This document shows positions 43,721 to 53,492 of a DNA stretch of 64,000 nucleotides, piece by piece. Source of the DNA: Sanguibacter suaedae. Lineage in GTDB: Bacteria > Actinomycetota > Actinomycetes > Actinomycetales > Cellulomonadaceae. The DNA lies in NCBI RefSeq assembly GCF_016342785.1, contig NZ_JAEINH010000001.1, positions 62,001 to 126,000 of the forward strand, read 5' to 3'. Position 1 is the stretch's first letter, and each line of letters begins with the position of its first letter. The translations under genes and the position numbers were made by a program. The notes under the pieces are model-generated. The model was not told the DNA's origin and made no database searches. It worked only from the letters and a program-made list of their open reading frames with translations.

Positions 43721-44971
43721 GTGCGCGCAGTGACATGGCAGGGCAAGGAGAAGGTCAGCGTCGAGGAGGTCCCCGACCCGAAGATCCTCGAGCCGACCGA
43801 CGCGATCGTGCGCATCACGTCGACCGCGGTCTGCGGGTCCGACCTGCACCTGTACAGCGTCCTCGGCGCGTTCATCGACCCCGGTGACGTCCTGGGTCAC
43901 GAGCCCATGGGCATCGTCGAGGAGACCGGCCCCGGCGTGACGCACATCCGCCCCGGCGACCGCGTGGTCATCCCCTTCAACATCGCGTGCGGCGGCTGCT
44001 GGATGTGCCAGCGGGGCCTGCAGACCCAGTGCGAGACCATGCAGGTGCGCGACCACGACAAGGGCGCGGCCCTCTTCGGGTACACCAAGCTCTACGGTCA
44101 GGTCCCTGGCGGACAGGCCCAGTTCCTCCGCGTGCCGCAGGCGCACTACGGGCCGGTCGTCGTCCCCGACGACGGGTCCCCCGACGAGCGCTACCTGTAC
44201 CTCTCCGACGTGGTGCCCACCGCCTGGCAAGCCGTCGAGTACGCCGACGTGCCCCCGGGCGGGTCCGTGGCCGTCTTCGGGCTCGGACCCATCGGCCAGA
44301 TGTCCGCCCGCATCGCCCGCCACCGGGGTGCCGAGCAGGTCATCGGGATCGACCTCGTGCCGGAGCGCCTCGAGATGGCACGCCGCCACGGCATCGACAC
44401 CATCGACCTGCGGGAGGCGCCCGACGTCGCCGAGGCCGTCCGACAGCTCACCTCCGGGCGCGGCACCGACTCCGTCATCGACGCCGTCGGCATGGAGGCC
44501 CACGGGTCGCCCGTCGCCAAGGGCGTCCAGCTCGGTGCCGGCTACCTGCCCGACGCCCTCGCCCGGCCGATGATCGAGAAGATGGGGATCGACCGGCTCG
44601 CAGCGCTCCACGCGAGCATCTCCACCGTCCGCCGCGGCGGGACCGTGTCCATGTCCGGCGTGTACGGCGGCGCGGTCGACCCCATGCCTCTCATGGAGAT
44701 GTTCGACAAGCAGCTCACGGTCCGCATGGGCCAGGCGAACGTCAAGCGGTGGATGGACGACGTCCTGCCCCTGGTGAGTGACTCCTCCGACCCGCTGGGC
44801 GTCCTGGACCTCGAGACGCACCGGCTGCCCCTCGAGGACGCCGCCCACGCGTACTCGATGTTCCAGAAGAAGGAGGACGGGTGCATCAAGGTGGTCCTCG
44901 ACCCCATGATGCCCGCCTCGGCCGGCGCTGACGCTGCCGCGACCGAGCCCGCCGGGGCTCCCGCCCTGTGA
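43721..44971 (+). CDS. Zinc-dependent alcohol dehydrogenase (formaldehyde dehydrogenase-like MDR)
   Basis: The 416-residue medium-chain dehydrogenase has the catalytic zinc ligands CGSD (about residue 38) and GHEP (about 65), a structural zinc lobe CGGCWMCQRGLQTQC (about 90-104) and the Rossmann motif VFGLGPIGQM (about 186). The NAD-binding half and the segment AVGMEAHG resemble glutathione-independent formaldehyde dehydrogenases, so aldehyde or alcohol oxidation is likely. GTG start with AGGAGG. Stop overlaps the next start (GTGA). Confidence 0.92.
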   Translation: MRAVTWQGKEKVSVEEVPDPKILEPTDAIVRITSTAVCGSDLHLYSVLGAFIDPGDVLGHEPMGIVEETGPGVTHIRPGDRVVIPFNIACGGCWMCQRGLQTQCETMQVRDHDKGAALFGYTKLYGQVPGGQAQFLRVPQAHYGPVVVPDDGSPDERYLYLSDVVPTAWQAVEYADVPPGGSVAVFGLGPIGQMSARIARHRGAEQVIGIDLVPERLEMARRHGIDTIDLREAPDVAEAVRQLTSGRGTDSVIDAVGMEAHGSPVAKGVQLGAGYLPDALARPMIEKMGIDRLAALHASISTVRRGGTVSMSGVYGGAVDPMPLMEMFDKQLTVRMGQANVKRWMDDVLPLVSDSSDPLGVLDLETHRLPLEDAAHAYSMFQKKEDGCIKVVLDPMMPASAGADAAATEPAGAPAL

Positions 44972-46044
44972 AGGTCGTGGTCGTCGGGGCGACGGGGAAC
45001 TGCGGCACGGCCGTCCTCCGGGCGCTGGCGGCCGAGCCCCGCGTGACGTCCGTCCTCGGCGTCGCGCGCAGGCTGCCCGACGTCGACACCGAGCCCTACC
45101 GCTCAGCCGGGTGGGCTCGGTACGACGTCGGGCACCGACCCCCCGGGGTCCCGGAGAGCGACCTCGTCGACGAGCTCGCGGACCTGTTCCGCGGCGCCGA
45201 CGCCGTCATCCACCTCGCGTGGCTTCTCCAGCCCGACCGCGACCGTGCCCTCCTGCGGCGCGCCAACGTCGGCGGCTCGCAACGGGTCGCCGACGCGGTG
45301 GCCCGCGCGGGCGTGCCGCAGCTGGTCGTCGCGTCGTCCGTCGGGGCGTACAGCCCCGTGGCCGACGACGAGCCGCGCGACGAGTCGTGGCGCACCGGCG
45401 GGGTGCGCACCGCCCGGTACAGCGTGGACAAGACCGCCCAGGAGCGGGTCCTCGACCGGTTGGAGGCCGAGCACCCCGAGGTGACCGTCACGCGGTTGCG
45501 CCCCGCGCTCGTCTTCCAGGGCGATGCGGGGGCATCCGTCGGGCGGTACTTCCTCGGGCCCTTCGTGCCGCGATGGTTGCTGCGGCCCGGGACCCTGCCC
45601 GTGGTCCCGCTGCCCGCAGGTCTGCGGCTGCAGGCCGTGCACGCCGACGACCTCGCCCAGGCGTACCTCGCCGCGGTCCTCACGAAGGCCGGCGGGGCTT
45701 TCAACATCGCGACCGACCCCGTCCTGCGCACCGACGACCTCGCCCGCGTCCTCGGGCAGGGGCGGGTCGTCGAGCTCCCCGTGGCCCTCGTCCGGCGCGT
45801 CGTCGCCATCGCCTGGCTGCTGCGGCTCGTCCCCGTCGACGCCGGCTGGGTCGACATCGCCATGGGCGCCCCCGTCATGGACACGTCACGCGCGAGGACG
45901 GAGCTGGGCTGGCGTCCGACGCGATGCGCGGACGACGCCGCCCACGAGCTCCTCGAGGGCGTCGCCGACGGCCGAGGCATCGGCAGCATCCCCCTCCGCC
46001 CCCGCGGCGCCCCGGTGCTCCCGCAGCAGTCGGCAGACACCTGA
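44968..46044 (+). CDS. NAD-dependent epimerase/dehydratase (extended SDR)
   Basis: The 358-residue protein begins with a Rossmann motif (VVVVGATGNCGTAVLRAL, a GxxGxxG variant) and has the catalytic pair YSVDK (about residue 151), with Ser in VVASSVGAYSPV. It acts on a nucleotide sugar or other hydroxylated substrate. It is translationally coupled to the dehydrogenase by GTGA and may act on the same compound. A 68-base palindrome follows 22 bases after the stop. Confidence 0.88.
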   Translation: MKVVVVGATGNCGTAVLRALAAEPRVTSVLGVARRLPDVDTEPYRSAGWARYDVGHRPPGVPESDLVDELADLFRGADAVIHLAWLLQPDRDRALLRRANVGGSQRVADAVARAGVPQLVVASSVGAYSPVADDEPRDESWRTGGVRTARYSVDKTAQERVLDRLEAEHPEVTVTRLRPALVFQGDAGASVGRYFLGPFVPRWLLRPGTLPVVPLPAGLRLQAVHADDLAQAYLAAVLTKAGGAFNIATDPVLRTDDLARVLGQGRVVELPVALVRRVVAIAWLLRLVPVDAGWVDIAMGAPVMDTSRARTELGWRPTRCADDAAHELLEGVADGRGIGSIPLRPRGAPVLPQQSADT

Positions 46045-46066
46045 CCTGCCCCGACCGGCTGGGCCG

Positions 46067-46134
46067 ACGGGGCGTGCGCTTGTGGACGATGCGGTGGCTC
46101 GAGCGCGCGCCCCGTCCACAAGAGCACGTCCCGT
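46067..46134. repeat. 68-base palindromic element, copy B
   Basis: The arms, 46067-46088 and 46113-46134, pair imperfectly around a variable centre. By hand alignment it matches copy A (49487-49554) at 54 of 68 positions with identical length; one C-G pair in A is a T-A pair here, a compensatory change. Confidence 0.75.
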
Positions 46135-46281
46135 GAGCGCTTCAAGGCCTCTCTACCCTGCACCAGGGGTGTCTACGGGGTCGGTCAGGACTGATCGGAC
46201 GGGTGTCCACCCAGAGGCTGTCTGCCCGGAGGTTGTCCACAGGCAGCGGGGCCTCTCCAGCGGTGCTTCCCCGTCACCCTC

Positions 46282-46287
46282 TAGGGT
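46282..46287 (+). promoter_or_regulatory. -10 box (TAGGGT) of the DUF6318 gene
   Basis: TAGGGT ends seven bases before the ATG and no ribosome-binding site is visible, consistent with a leaderless message. Confidence 0.5.
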
Positions 46288-46294
46288 CCTGCGC

Positions 46295-46906
46295 ATGAGT
46301 GTTCACAGCAGGACGATGCGCCCCGACCGACGATCTGCCGGTTGGGCCCTGCTCACGACGGCCGTCCTCGTCCTGGCCGGGTGTGCCGACGACCCCGCAG
46401 CCACACCCCGCGATGCCGATGCCGCGACGACGAGCACCGAGACGGCACCCGCCACACCCAAGCCCACCGAAGACCCCGCACCGACGCCCCCCGAACGCCC
46501 CGCCGCCATGAACGGCACCGACGACGAAGCCGCCAAAGCAGCAGCCATCTACTTCCTAGAACTCTACGAGTACACCCTTCAAACCAGGGAACTCGCGAAA
46601 TGGGACGCGATCAGCGACCCAGCGTGCTCATTTTGCGCCAATGTTCGCGACAAGGTCATTGCCGACGAGGCGAAGAGCTTGGTTAGTTCGGGCATCAGAA
46701 TCACTTGGGGCGATGAGATATCCGTCTCCAGACCGCAGGGCCCTACCCTCGTCAAGGCCATATTTCTTCTATCCCAAGATGCATCGACCACCGTCGACTC
46801 AAAAGGCGATGTGACCGACACCTTCGCCGCCGTTGAATACGAAGTGGCCGTCTATGTGCATCGGGACACGGACTGGCTTCTCTATGGGCTGGCCAAGGTG
46901 GAATGA
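46295..46906 (+). CDS. DUF6318-like lipoprotein
   Basis: The 203-residue protein has a lipoprotein signal ending in LAGC (Cys about 29), a Thr/Pro-rich linker to about residue 72, then a domain with YFLELYEYTLQTRELAKWDA and the paired cysteines of SDPACSFCANV, the DUF6318 hallmark. It is an envelope protein of unknown role. The DNA changes character partway: the first 245 bases are GC-rich, but from about 46540 the GC content falls to about 50-57% per 60-base line with many codons ending in A or T. This suggests a mosaic gene. ATGA overlap with the next gene. Confidence 0.82.
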   Translation: MSVHSRTMRPDRRSAGWALLTTAVLVLAGCADDPAATPRDADAATTSTETAPATPKPTEDPAPTPPERPAAMNGTDDEAAKAAAIYFLELYEYTLQTRELAKWDAISDPACSFCANVRDKVIADEAKSLVSSGIRITWGDEISVSRPQGPTLVKAIFLLSQDASTTVDSKGDVTDTFAAVEYEVAVYVHRDTDWLLYGLAKVE

Positions 46907-47760
46907 CCCTCATGAGCAGAACATTTGCCTCCATCCTCATGGTCACCTGCCTGCTCGCGATGAACAGCAGCGATGGGCCCCTGGACCTTCTAGACTTTCT
47001 GGCCACCGACGATAACATCGCGATATTAGGTTCGCATTCCGAATCTGAGAGCCCCGGCACCTCATCCCCAACAGCCCCCCGCGATCCGAATGTTCGGACC
47101 GTTCCGGCGGAGTGCGGCACGAGTGCACCGCCGGAGGCTGATGGTTCTCCGGCGTGCTACAACGCCGGTCGTGCCGAGTACGAGCAGTGCGACCCTGCGC
47201 TGGGGTTCGACTACAACCCGGTGATCATCGAGGCGCGCGCGGACGAGGCGTCCGAGTGGGAGGAGATCGGGGTCGACTACGTCCAGTGCGGTACCGCCCC
47301 CGGACAGGCACCGGTCACGGTGACGCAGGCGGACTTCCGATCGTTGCCATTGACGGCGTCCCCCGTGCAGGTCCAACCACCGACCCTGGTGTCGTTGGTG
47401 AACATCGCGACCATCACCTACACCGACAACACCCTCCAGATCCTCGACACCACGATCCTGGGCCAACCGGTGCGCGTGCGCGCCACACCGGCGACGTTCA
47501 CGTGGGACTTCGGCGACGGGTCCACGCCCCTGGTCACCACGGACCCCGGCGCCCCGTACCCCGACCACACCGTCTCGCGCACCTACACGACCACCGGGAC
47601 CTACACCATCACCTTGACCACCACATGGACCGGCGAGTACTCCCTCGACGCCGGAACCACCTACCAACCCATCCCCGGCACCGCCACCACAACGACCACC
47701 ACCGACCCCCTCACCATCGAAGAACGCCGCACACTCCTCACCGACGACGACGGCTACTGA
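46903..47760 (+). CDS. Secreted protein with PKD-like domain
   Basis: The 285-residue product has a signal peptide (SRTFASILMVTCLLAM), an acidic Ser/Thr/Pro stretch, a Cys-containing region (AECGTSAPPEADG ... YNAGRAEYEQCDPALGF) and a PKD-type beta-sandwich (about 180-250) with the signature FTWDFGDGS and TYTTTGTYTITLTTTW. It ends in a Thr-rich tail. Presumably cell-surface or extracellular, in one operon with the DUF6318 lipoprotein. The first about 150 bases are AT-rich; the rest has normal composition. No catalytic motif seen. Confidence 0.78.
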   Translation: MTLMSRTFASILMVTCLLAMNSSDGPLDLLDFLATDDNIAILGSHSESESPGTSSPTAPRDPNVRTVPAECGTSAPPEADGSPACYNAGRAEYEQCDPALGFDYNPVIIEARADEASEWEEIGVDYVQCGTAPGQAPVTVTQADFRSLPLTASPVQVQPPTLVSLVNIATITYTDNTLQILDTTILGQPVRVRATPATFTWDFGDGSTPLVTTDPGAPYPDHTVSRTYTTTGTYTITLTTTWTGEYSLDAGTTYQPIPGTATTTTTTDPLTIEERRTLLTDDDGY

Positions 47761-48698
47761 CCGCCGGCACCCGACCTCGGAACGACCCCAATCCTCGATC
47801 CCGGTACGAACCGACGCTCACGGAACTGTTCGTACCGCCATGCCAACCGCGCGCGGTCCGGGCTGTCCTGGGCACGGCGGGGCACTACGAGCTCACGTCC
47901 GTGCATCGCCTGAATACCATGCTTGAGCATCGGTCCATCGATCTCGGCGAGCACCTCGGCGTCGATCTCGATGACGAGATCCGGGGTCACACCGAGCATG
48001 TTCTGGTCGTAGGCGGCGTGATGGATCTTGCACAGAGCAAGGCCGTTGTCGACGGTCGGGACACCGTCCTCGTGCCCGTCGGGAATCACGTGCGCGGCAT
48101 CCAGCAACGAACCGTGCGCCAGGCGACACACGGCACACCGAGTCTCATAGGCGACCAAGACCCTCGTCCGGAATGCCGGCTGGTGAAGTCGTTGTCGGGC
48201 GAGGCGGTGGGCGTACGCACGTTGCGGCATGGTGAGGTTCCGCACGTCGGTCAAGAACGTGAAGGACTCGTCGAGCGCGATGAGGAACATGCCGTCCTCG
48301 GGCACGTCGTCGACCACGTACACGGGCATCACCGGGGTGTAGACGTTCTTGACCTCCTTGCGGAACAGGATGATGGGCATCCCGGTGTCCCGCGCGTTCC
48401 GCAGCTTCCGGTTGTCGCCACCCCACGGGTCGCCCTTGCGGTAGGCGTACCGCAGCAGGCCGTCGTCGGACTCGGCGTCGTCGTACGGTCCGTCCACGGA
48501 CACGACGATCGACAAGGTCGACGCGAAGTCGCGCGGGTTGCGGATGCCCCGTGAAAAGTCGATCACCGGCAGGTCGTTGCCGTCGATGCGGAAGGACAGA
48601 AGCTCGTGCCGGAACAGGAACCCTCCGTTGCTCTCCGCACGCTCCCTTACCCAATCCATGATCCGCAGGCGAAGCGCTGACTCGACGACTGTGTCCAT
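47754..48698 (-). CDS. SRA-like plus HNH endonuclease (type IV restriction-like)
   Basis: The 314-residue protein has an N-terminal region (about 20-150) with the outline of an SRA/PUA-like modified-base reader (VVSVDGPYDDAESDDGLLRY, then a GDPWGGDNRKLRNARDTGMP segment), and an HNH nuclease (about 186-235): CAVC, LLDAAHVIPDGHEDG, VDNGLALCKIHHAAYD. This is the COG3440 arrangement of modification-dependent restriction enzymes such as the SRA-HNH group. GGTGAG is eight bases before the ATG at 48698; a GTG at 48704 is an alternative. Its stop overlaps the convergent PKD gene by seven bases. Confidence 0.82.
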   Translation of the reverse strand: MDTVVESALRLRIMDWVRERAESNGGFLFRHELLSFRIDGNDLPVIDFSRGIRNPRDFASTLSIVVSVDGPYDDAESDDGLLRYAYRKGDPWGGDNRKLRNARDTGMPIILFRKEVKNVYTPVMPVYVVDDVPEDGMFLIALDESFTFLTDVRNLTMPQRAYAHRLARQRLHQPAFRTRVLVAYETRCAVCRLAHGSLLDAAHVIPDGHEDGVPTVDNGLALCKIHHAAYDQNMLGVTPDLVIEIDAEVLAEIDGPMLKHGIQAMHGRELVVPRRAQDSPDRARLAWRYEQFRERRFVPGSRIGVVPRSGAGGQ

Positions 48699-48799
48699 GT
48701 GCACAGCTCACCACCCCGCCGGCCTAGTGACAACGGGCTGGTGAGAACCGCCTGGGACAACTCACTCAGCACTCCGGCATCGGCCCCCTTACGTCCTGG

Positions 48800-49430
48800 T
48801 CAACGCGGTGCCGCACCGAGGAGTGCCCGCTCCGTCTCCGAGCCCGACGCCACCGAGAACAGCAGGTTCGCACCACCGACTCGCACGTCGATCACGCGAG
48901 CTCCGTCGAGGCGCTCGTGGTCGGTCGCGGTGACACGGCTGATCCGATCCAGCGGGATGACCGTGCGCGCGAGCGCGTGGGCCGGCTTCCGCCTCGGGGT
49001 GACGTGCTGGCCGCGGTGGACGACGTGGAGCTCGCGAGAATCACCGCAGACGACGGTGGCGTGGACGGTCGCCGGGGTGAGCACCTCGGTCACTCTCTCC
49101 ACGAAACTCGGCGTGCGCAGGCGTGCGGGGCCGCGCCGCGAGACCCCCAGGAGCTGCGCACCAAAGTTGCGCCGGAGGACCGCGAGGTGCGCTGTCACGG
49201 GTGCCACGTCGTGGTCGCCCAGGGTCGCCGAGCGCCAACGGCGCCCGGTCGGACCGGCGCTCCTCCTCGACAGCCGCGCCCTCGTGCGCCCCGTGGCCGG
49301 TGAGGTAGCGGTTCCGCACCGGCTGCACCAAGAGGTCGACGGGGTGGTCGCGGTACAACGGAGGGATCTCGTCGGGCGATCTCACCTCGAGGACCCACGG
49401 ACCGAACGCGTCGTACTGCGCAGACCTCAC
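48800..49430 (-). pseudogene. Frameshifted gene, unknown family
   Basis: From the GTG at 49430 a coding-like frame reads RSAQYDAFGPWVLEVRSPDE and continues to DRAPLALGD, then turns Arg/Pro-rich. Another frame that begins to look coding at the same place reads LGDHDVAPVTAHLAVLRRNF and continues to a stop at 48800. Removing one C from the run at about 49221-49224 joins the two into roughly 210 codons. The opening resembles a conserved actinobacterial hypothetical family; the end (VIPLDRISRVTATDH) resembles a PH-like beta fold. Pseudogene or sequencing error. Confidence 0.6.
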
Positions 49431-49486
49431 GCTCCTGACACTTCGCCTGGCGGCGGCAGCGGCCACCCGAGAGAGCCGCCACCCGC

Positions 49487-49554
49487 ACGGGGCGTGCTCT
49501 CGTGGACGGGGCGTGCACCTGAGTGCACGCCCCGTCCACGAGAGCACGCCCCGT
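49487..49554. repeat. 68-base palindromic element, copy A (perfect)
   Basis: The arms 49487-49518 and 49523-49554 are perfect reverse complements over 32 bp around a CTGA loop. It lies 81 bases from the hydrolase stop (minus strand) and 57 bases upstream of the frameshifted gene. It could act as a terminator; copy B has the same length. Confidence 0.85.
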
Positions 49555-49635
49555 CGGGCAAGGACAGCCAGGGAGGGCAGGTGAGTCAGGAGACCTGGCC
49601 AGCCTCGCCGGCTCGGCCGGACGAGCCGGGGGCTG

Positions 49636-51164
<1,529 letters not shown>

Positions 51165-51292
51165 CCTGCAGCGCAACGCGACCAGGCGACCCCCGGAGCC
51201 CTGGCCGCCATCGGTCCGTTGCCCGCGCGCGACGCGCCGTCCCGACGCACACTGGGAGGGAACCGTTGCCGTCGACAGGAAGGAGCATCCCC

Positions 51293-51454
51293 ATGGGCCT
51301 GCTCAAGAGGATCCCCGCGCTCATCATGGCCACCGTCGTCGCGAAGGTGGGCCGCGGCCTGGCCCGCAAGGTCGCGTCGCAGTCGGAGAAGAACAACCGC
51401 GGCAAGCCCACGGGGCTGTCGCAGGCGCTCTACGCGGTGGCCGGCCGCCGCTGA
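51293..51454 (+). CDS. Small basic amphipathic protein
   Basis: The 53-residue product (MGLLKRIPALIMATVVAKVG, then SQSEKNNRGKPTGLSQALYA) starts with AAGGAG eight bases upstream, good evidence for translation. The N-terminal half can form an amphipathic or membrane-surface helix. No family recognised. Confidence 0.6.
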   Translation: MGLLKRIPALIMATVVAKVGRGLARKVASQSEKNNRGKPTGLSQALYAVAGRR

Positions 51455-51538
51455 GGGTAGTCCTCCCCATCGCGCGAGACCGCGTCCGTGCGTGATGCTC
51501 AGCGGCGGAAACGCCCCCGAGCACCTCACGGAGCACCA

Positions 51539-52264
51539 GTGCAGCGCACGACGCAGTCAGCACGACGCACCACCAGCAGGACCAGCACCACGACGAGGGT
51601 CGCCGCCACCGCGGCGGCCCTCGTCGCCGTCCTCGGCGGGTGCTCCGGCTCCGGCGACGGGCCGGCGGAGCTCCCCGGGTCGTGGCCGGGCCACAGCTCC
51701 CCCACGGAGAGCCCGGCGGGGACCGACGAGACCGCCGGCACCGGCATCCCCGGGACCTACGTGGCGGGGATCGAGGACGGGCTCGAGCGGTACCCGGACA
51801 TCGGGTCCATGGGCATGGGTGACATCTCGTGGGACTGCCCGCTCACGTCCGAGATCGAGGTCGACGGCCGGTCCCAGGAGACCCTGTCGACGACGTTCTG
51901 GAAGATCGACGACGGCGTGCACGAGGTCGCGTGCGACTTCTACCCGCCGGTCCCGGTGGACCTGAGGTTCGCCCTCGCGGAGGACGACGCCGCGTACGCG
52001 CGCCTCGTCGAGGGCACGGGGGCCGTGCAGCAGAGGGGCAACGACCAGGTGGAGAGCACCGTGACGATCGGTGGTCGCGACCTGGTGCTCGTCACGTGGG
52101 AGTACCCGACCAACCCTGCCGCGGGCACCAAGGTCGACGCGTGCTACCTCGACGAGGAGCTGCTAGCCCGTGCGTGCCTCGACGTGCACGACGCGGACGA
52201 GCGGAGCGCCGGGTACGACGCCGAGCAGGCCGCGCAGGACCTCGTGGCGATCCTCGACGAGTAG
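51539..52264 (+). CDS. Lipoprotein, unknown function
   Basis: The 241-residue protein begins MQRTTQSARRTTSRTSTTTR, with hydrophobic core and lipobox LGGC (about residue 34), then an acidic domain with Cys residues in WDCPLTSEIEVDG, HEVACDFYPP, VDACYLDEELL and RACLDVHD, perhaps two disulfides. The GTG at 51539 has GGAG seven bases upstream. Surface-anchored, DUF-type protein; I do not recognise the family. Confidence 0.78.
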   Translation: MQRTTQSARRTTSRTSTTTRVAATAAALVAVLGGCSGSGDGPAELPGSWPGHSSPTESPAGTDETAGTGIPGTYVAGIEDGLERYPDIGSMGMGDISWDCPLTSEIEVDGRSQETLSTTFWKIDDGVHEVACDFYPPVPVDLRFALAEDDAAYARLVEGTGAVQQRGNDQVESTVTIGGRDLVLVTWEYPTNPAAGTKVDACYLDEELLARACLDVHDADERSAGYDAEQAAQDLVAILDE

Positions 52265-52274
52265 GGGCGATCGG

Positions 52275-52916
52275 TCAGGCGCGGTAGCGCCCCGGGCGGT
52301 GGTTCATGGCGAGGATGACGTTGAGCACGACCACACCGAGGACGGACGCGAGGACCGTGGGGAGGTCCACCACGAGGAGCGCGGCCAGGACGATGGCCGA
52401 GTCGAAGCACAGCTGGACCATCCCGGCGCTGTACCCGAACCGTTCCTGGACGTAGAGCACGAAGATCCCGAGGCCGCCGGCGCTCGCACGGTGCCGGAAG
52501 AGGACGAGGAACCCGAGGCCCATGAACATGCCGCCGAGGGCGCACGCGTAGAACGGCGAGAGGAAGTCGAGGGCGACGTTCGCCGTGTGCACCTCGGTGA
52601 AGACGGAGATGAGCCCGACGACCGCGAAGGTCTTGAGGGTGAACATCCACCCGAGCCGCACGACGGCGAGGACGTAGAAGGGGATGTTGATGAGGAAGAA
52701 GACGAGGCTGAAGCTCCAGCCCGTGGAGTAGGTGACGAGGAACGCGATCCCCGCGATGCCGCCTGAGACCCCACCGACGTCCTTGAGGAGCACGAGCCCG
52801 AAGGACAGCGCGAGGGACCCGATGAGGAGGGCGACGACGTCCTCGACCGGGCGGTGCGGGCGGGCTTCGACGAGCAGTGCGGGTGCCGCGGGTTCCCGGG
52901 TGTCGTGTCTCGCCAT
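52275..52916 (-). CDS. YitT-family membrane protein
   Basis: The 213-residue protein has about five to six transmembrane helices and the YitT features: GVSGGIAGIAFLVTYSTGWS, FLINIPFYVLAVVRLGW, and RASAGGLGIFVLYVQERFG. The family (DUF161) is of unknown transport function. The ATG at 52916 begins the recognisable region; upstream in-frame starts exist to 52952. It is divergent from a Lrp/AsnC regulator, which may control it. Confidence 0.82.
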   Translation of the reverse strand: MARHDTREPAAPALLVEARPHRPVEDVVALLIGSLALSFGLVLLKDVGGVSGGIAGIAFLVTYSTGWSFSLVFFLINIPFYVLAVVRLGWMFTLKTFAVVGLISVFTEVHTANVALDFLSPFYACALGGMFMGLGFLVLFRHRASAGGLGIFVLYVQERFGYSAGMVQLCFDSAIVLAALLVVDLPTVLASVLGVVVLNVILAMNHRPGRYRA

Positions 52917-52946
52917 GTGAGAAGGGTGCGCGCTGCCGGCCGCCAT

Positions 52947-52973
52947 GCACAACCAAGCGGACCACGGTTGCGC
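52947..52973. promoter_or_regulatory. Inverted repeat between yitT-like and asnC-like genes
   Basis: GCACAACC (52947-52954) and GGTTGCGC (52966-52973) are inverted copies with one mismatch, 11 bases apart, in a divergent promoter region. A Lrp/AsnC site is plausible. Confidence 0.35.
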
Positions 52974-53016
52974 AGATTGCTCACTCCTCGGGCGTCATCG
53001 GCGTAGTGTGCTCAGC

Positions 53017-53481
53017 ATGACGCCGCTCGACGCGCTCGACGCGCGGATCCTCCTCGCCCTGGACGACGAGCCCACCCAGACGACCCTGGGCCTCGCCCGC
53101 GAGCTCGACGTCGCCCGGAACACCGTGCACGCTCGCCTGCGCCGGCTCGAGGAGCAGGGCGCCCTGCGGGAACCGAGCCGACGCCTGGACCCGCGCGCCA
53201 TGGGCTACGAGCTGCTGGCGTTCGTCATGCTCTCCATCAGCCAGTCGGCGCGTGACGCCGCCGTCGAGAACCTCGCGCGGCTCCCGGAGATCATCGAGAT
53301 GCACGCCATCTCCGGGGAGGGCGACCTCCTGGCGCGCGTCGTCGCCCGCGACACCCAGCACCTGTACGAGCTCACGAGCGACATCCTCGCGATCGACGGC
53401 ATACTGCGGTCGAACACGACCATCGTGCTCGCGGACGAGATCCCGTCCCGCGCAGGGCCGCTCCTGCGCACCCTGCTCTGA
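53017..53481 (+). CDS. Lrp/AsnC-family regulator
   Basis: The 154-residue protein has an N-terminal winged helix (LDALDARILLALDDEPTQTT, ARNTVHARLRRLEEQGALRE) and a C-terminal RAM domain (about 70-145, AVENLARLPEIIEMHAISGEGDLLARV). It would bind an amino acid or related effector. TAGTGT seven bases before ATG and no ribosome-binding site suggest a leaderless transcript. Divergent from the YitT-like gene. Confidence 0.9.
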   Translation: MTPLDALDARILLALDDEPTQTTLGLARELDVARNTVHARLRRLEEQGALREPSRRLDPRAMGYELLAFVMLSISQSARDAAVENLARLPEIIEMHAISGEGDLLARVVARDTQHLYELTSDILAIDGILRSNTTIVLADEIPSRAGPLLRTLL

Positions 53482-53492
53482 AGGAGACCTGC

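Noticed and set aside
46900-47060. Frameshift or stop at the DUF6318/PKD junction because of the AT-rich patch
   Set aside because: Both frames remain open and overlap by a normal ATGA; the composition change is real but the genes are intact.
46067-49554. An insertion sequence ending in the 68-base palindromes
   Set aside because: No transposase frame between them, no target-site duplication at either end, and each element is a palindrome by itself, unlike IS termini.
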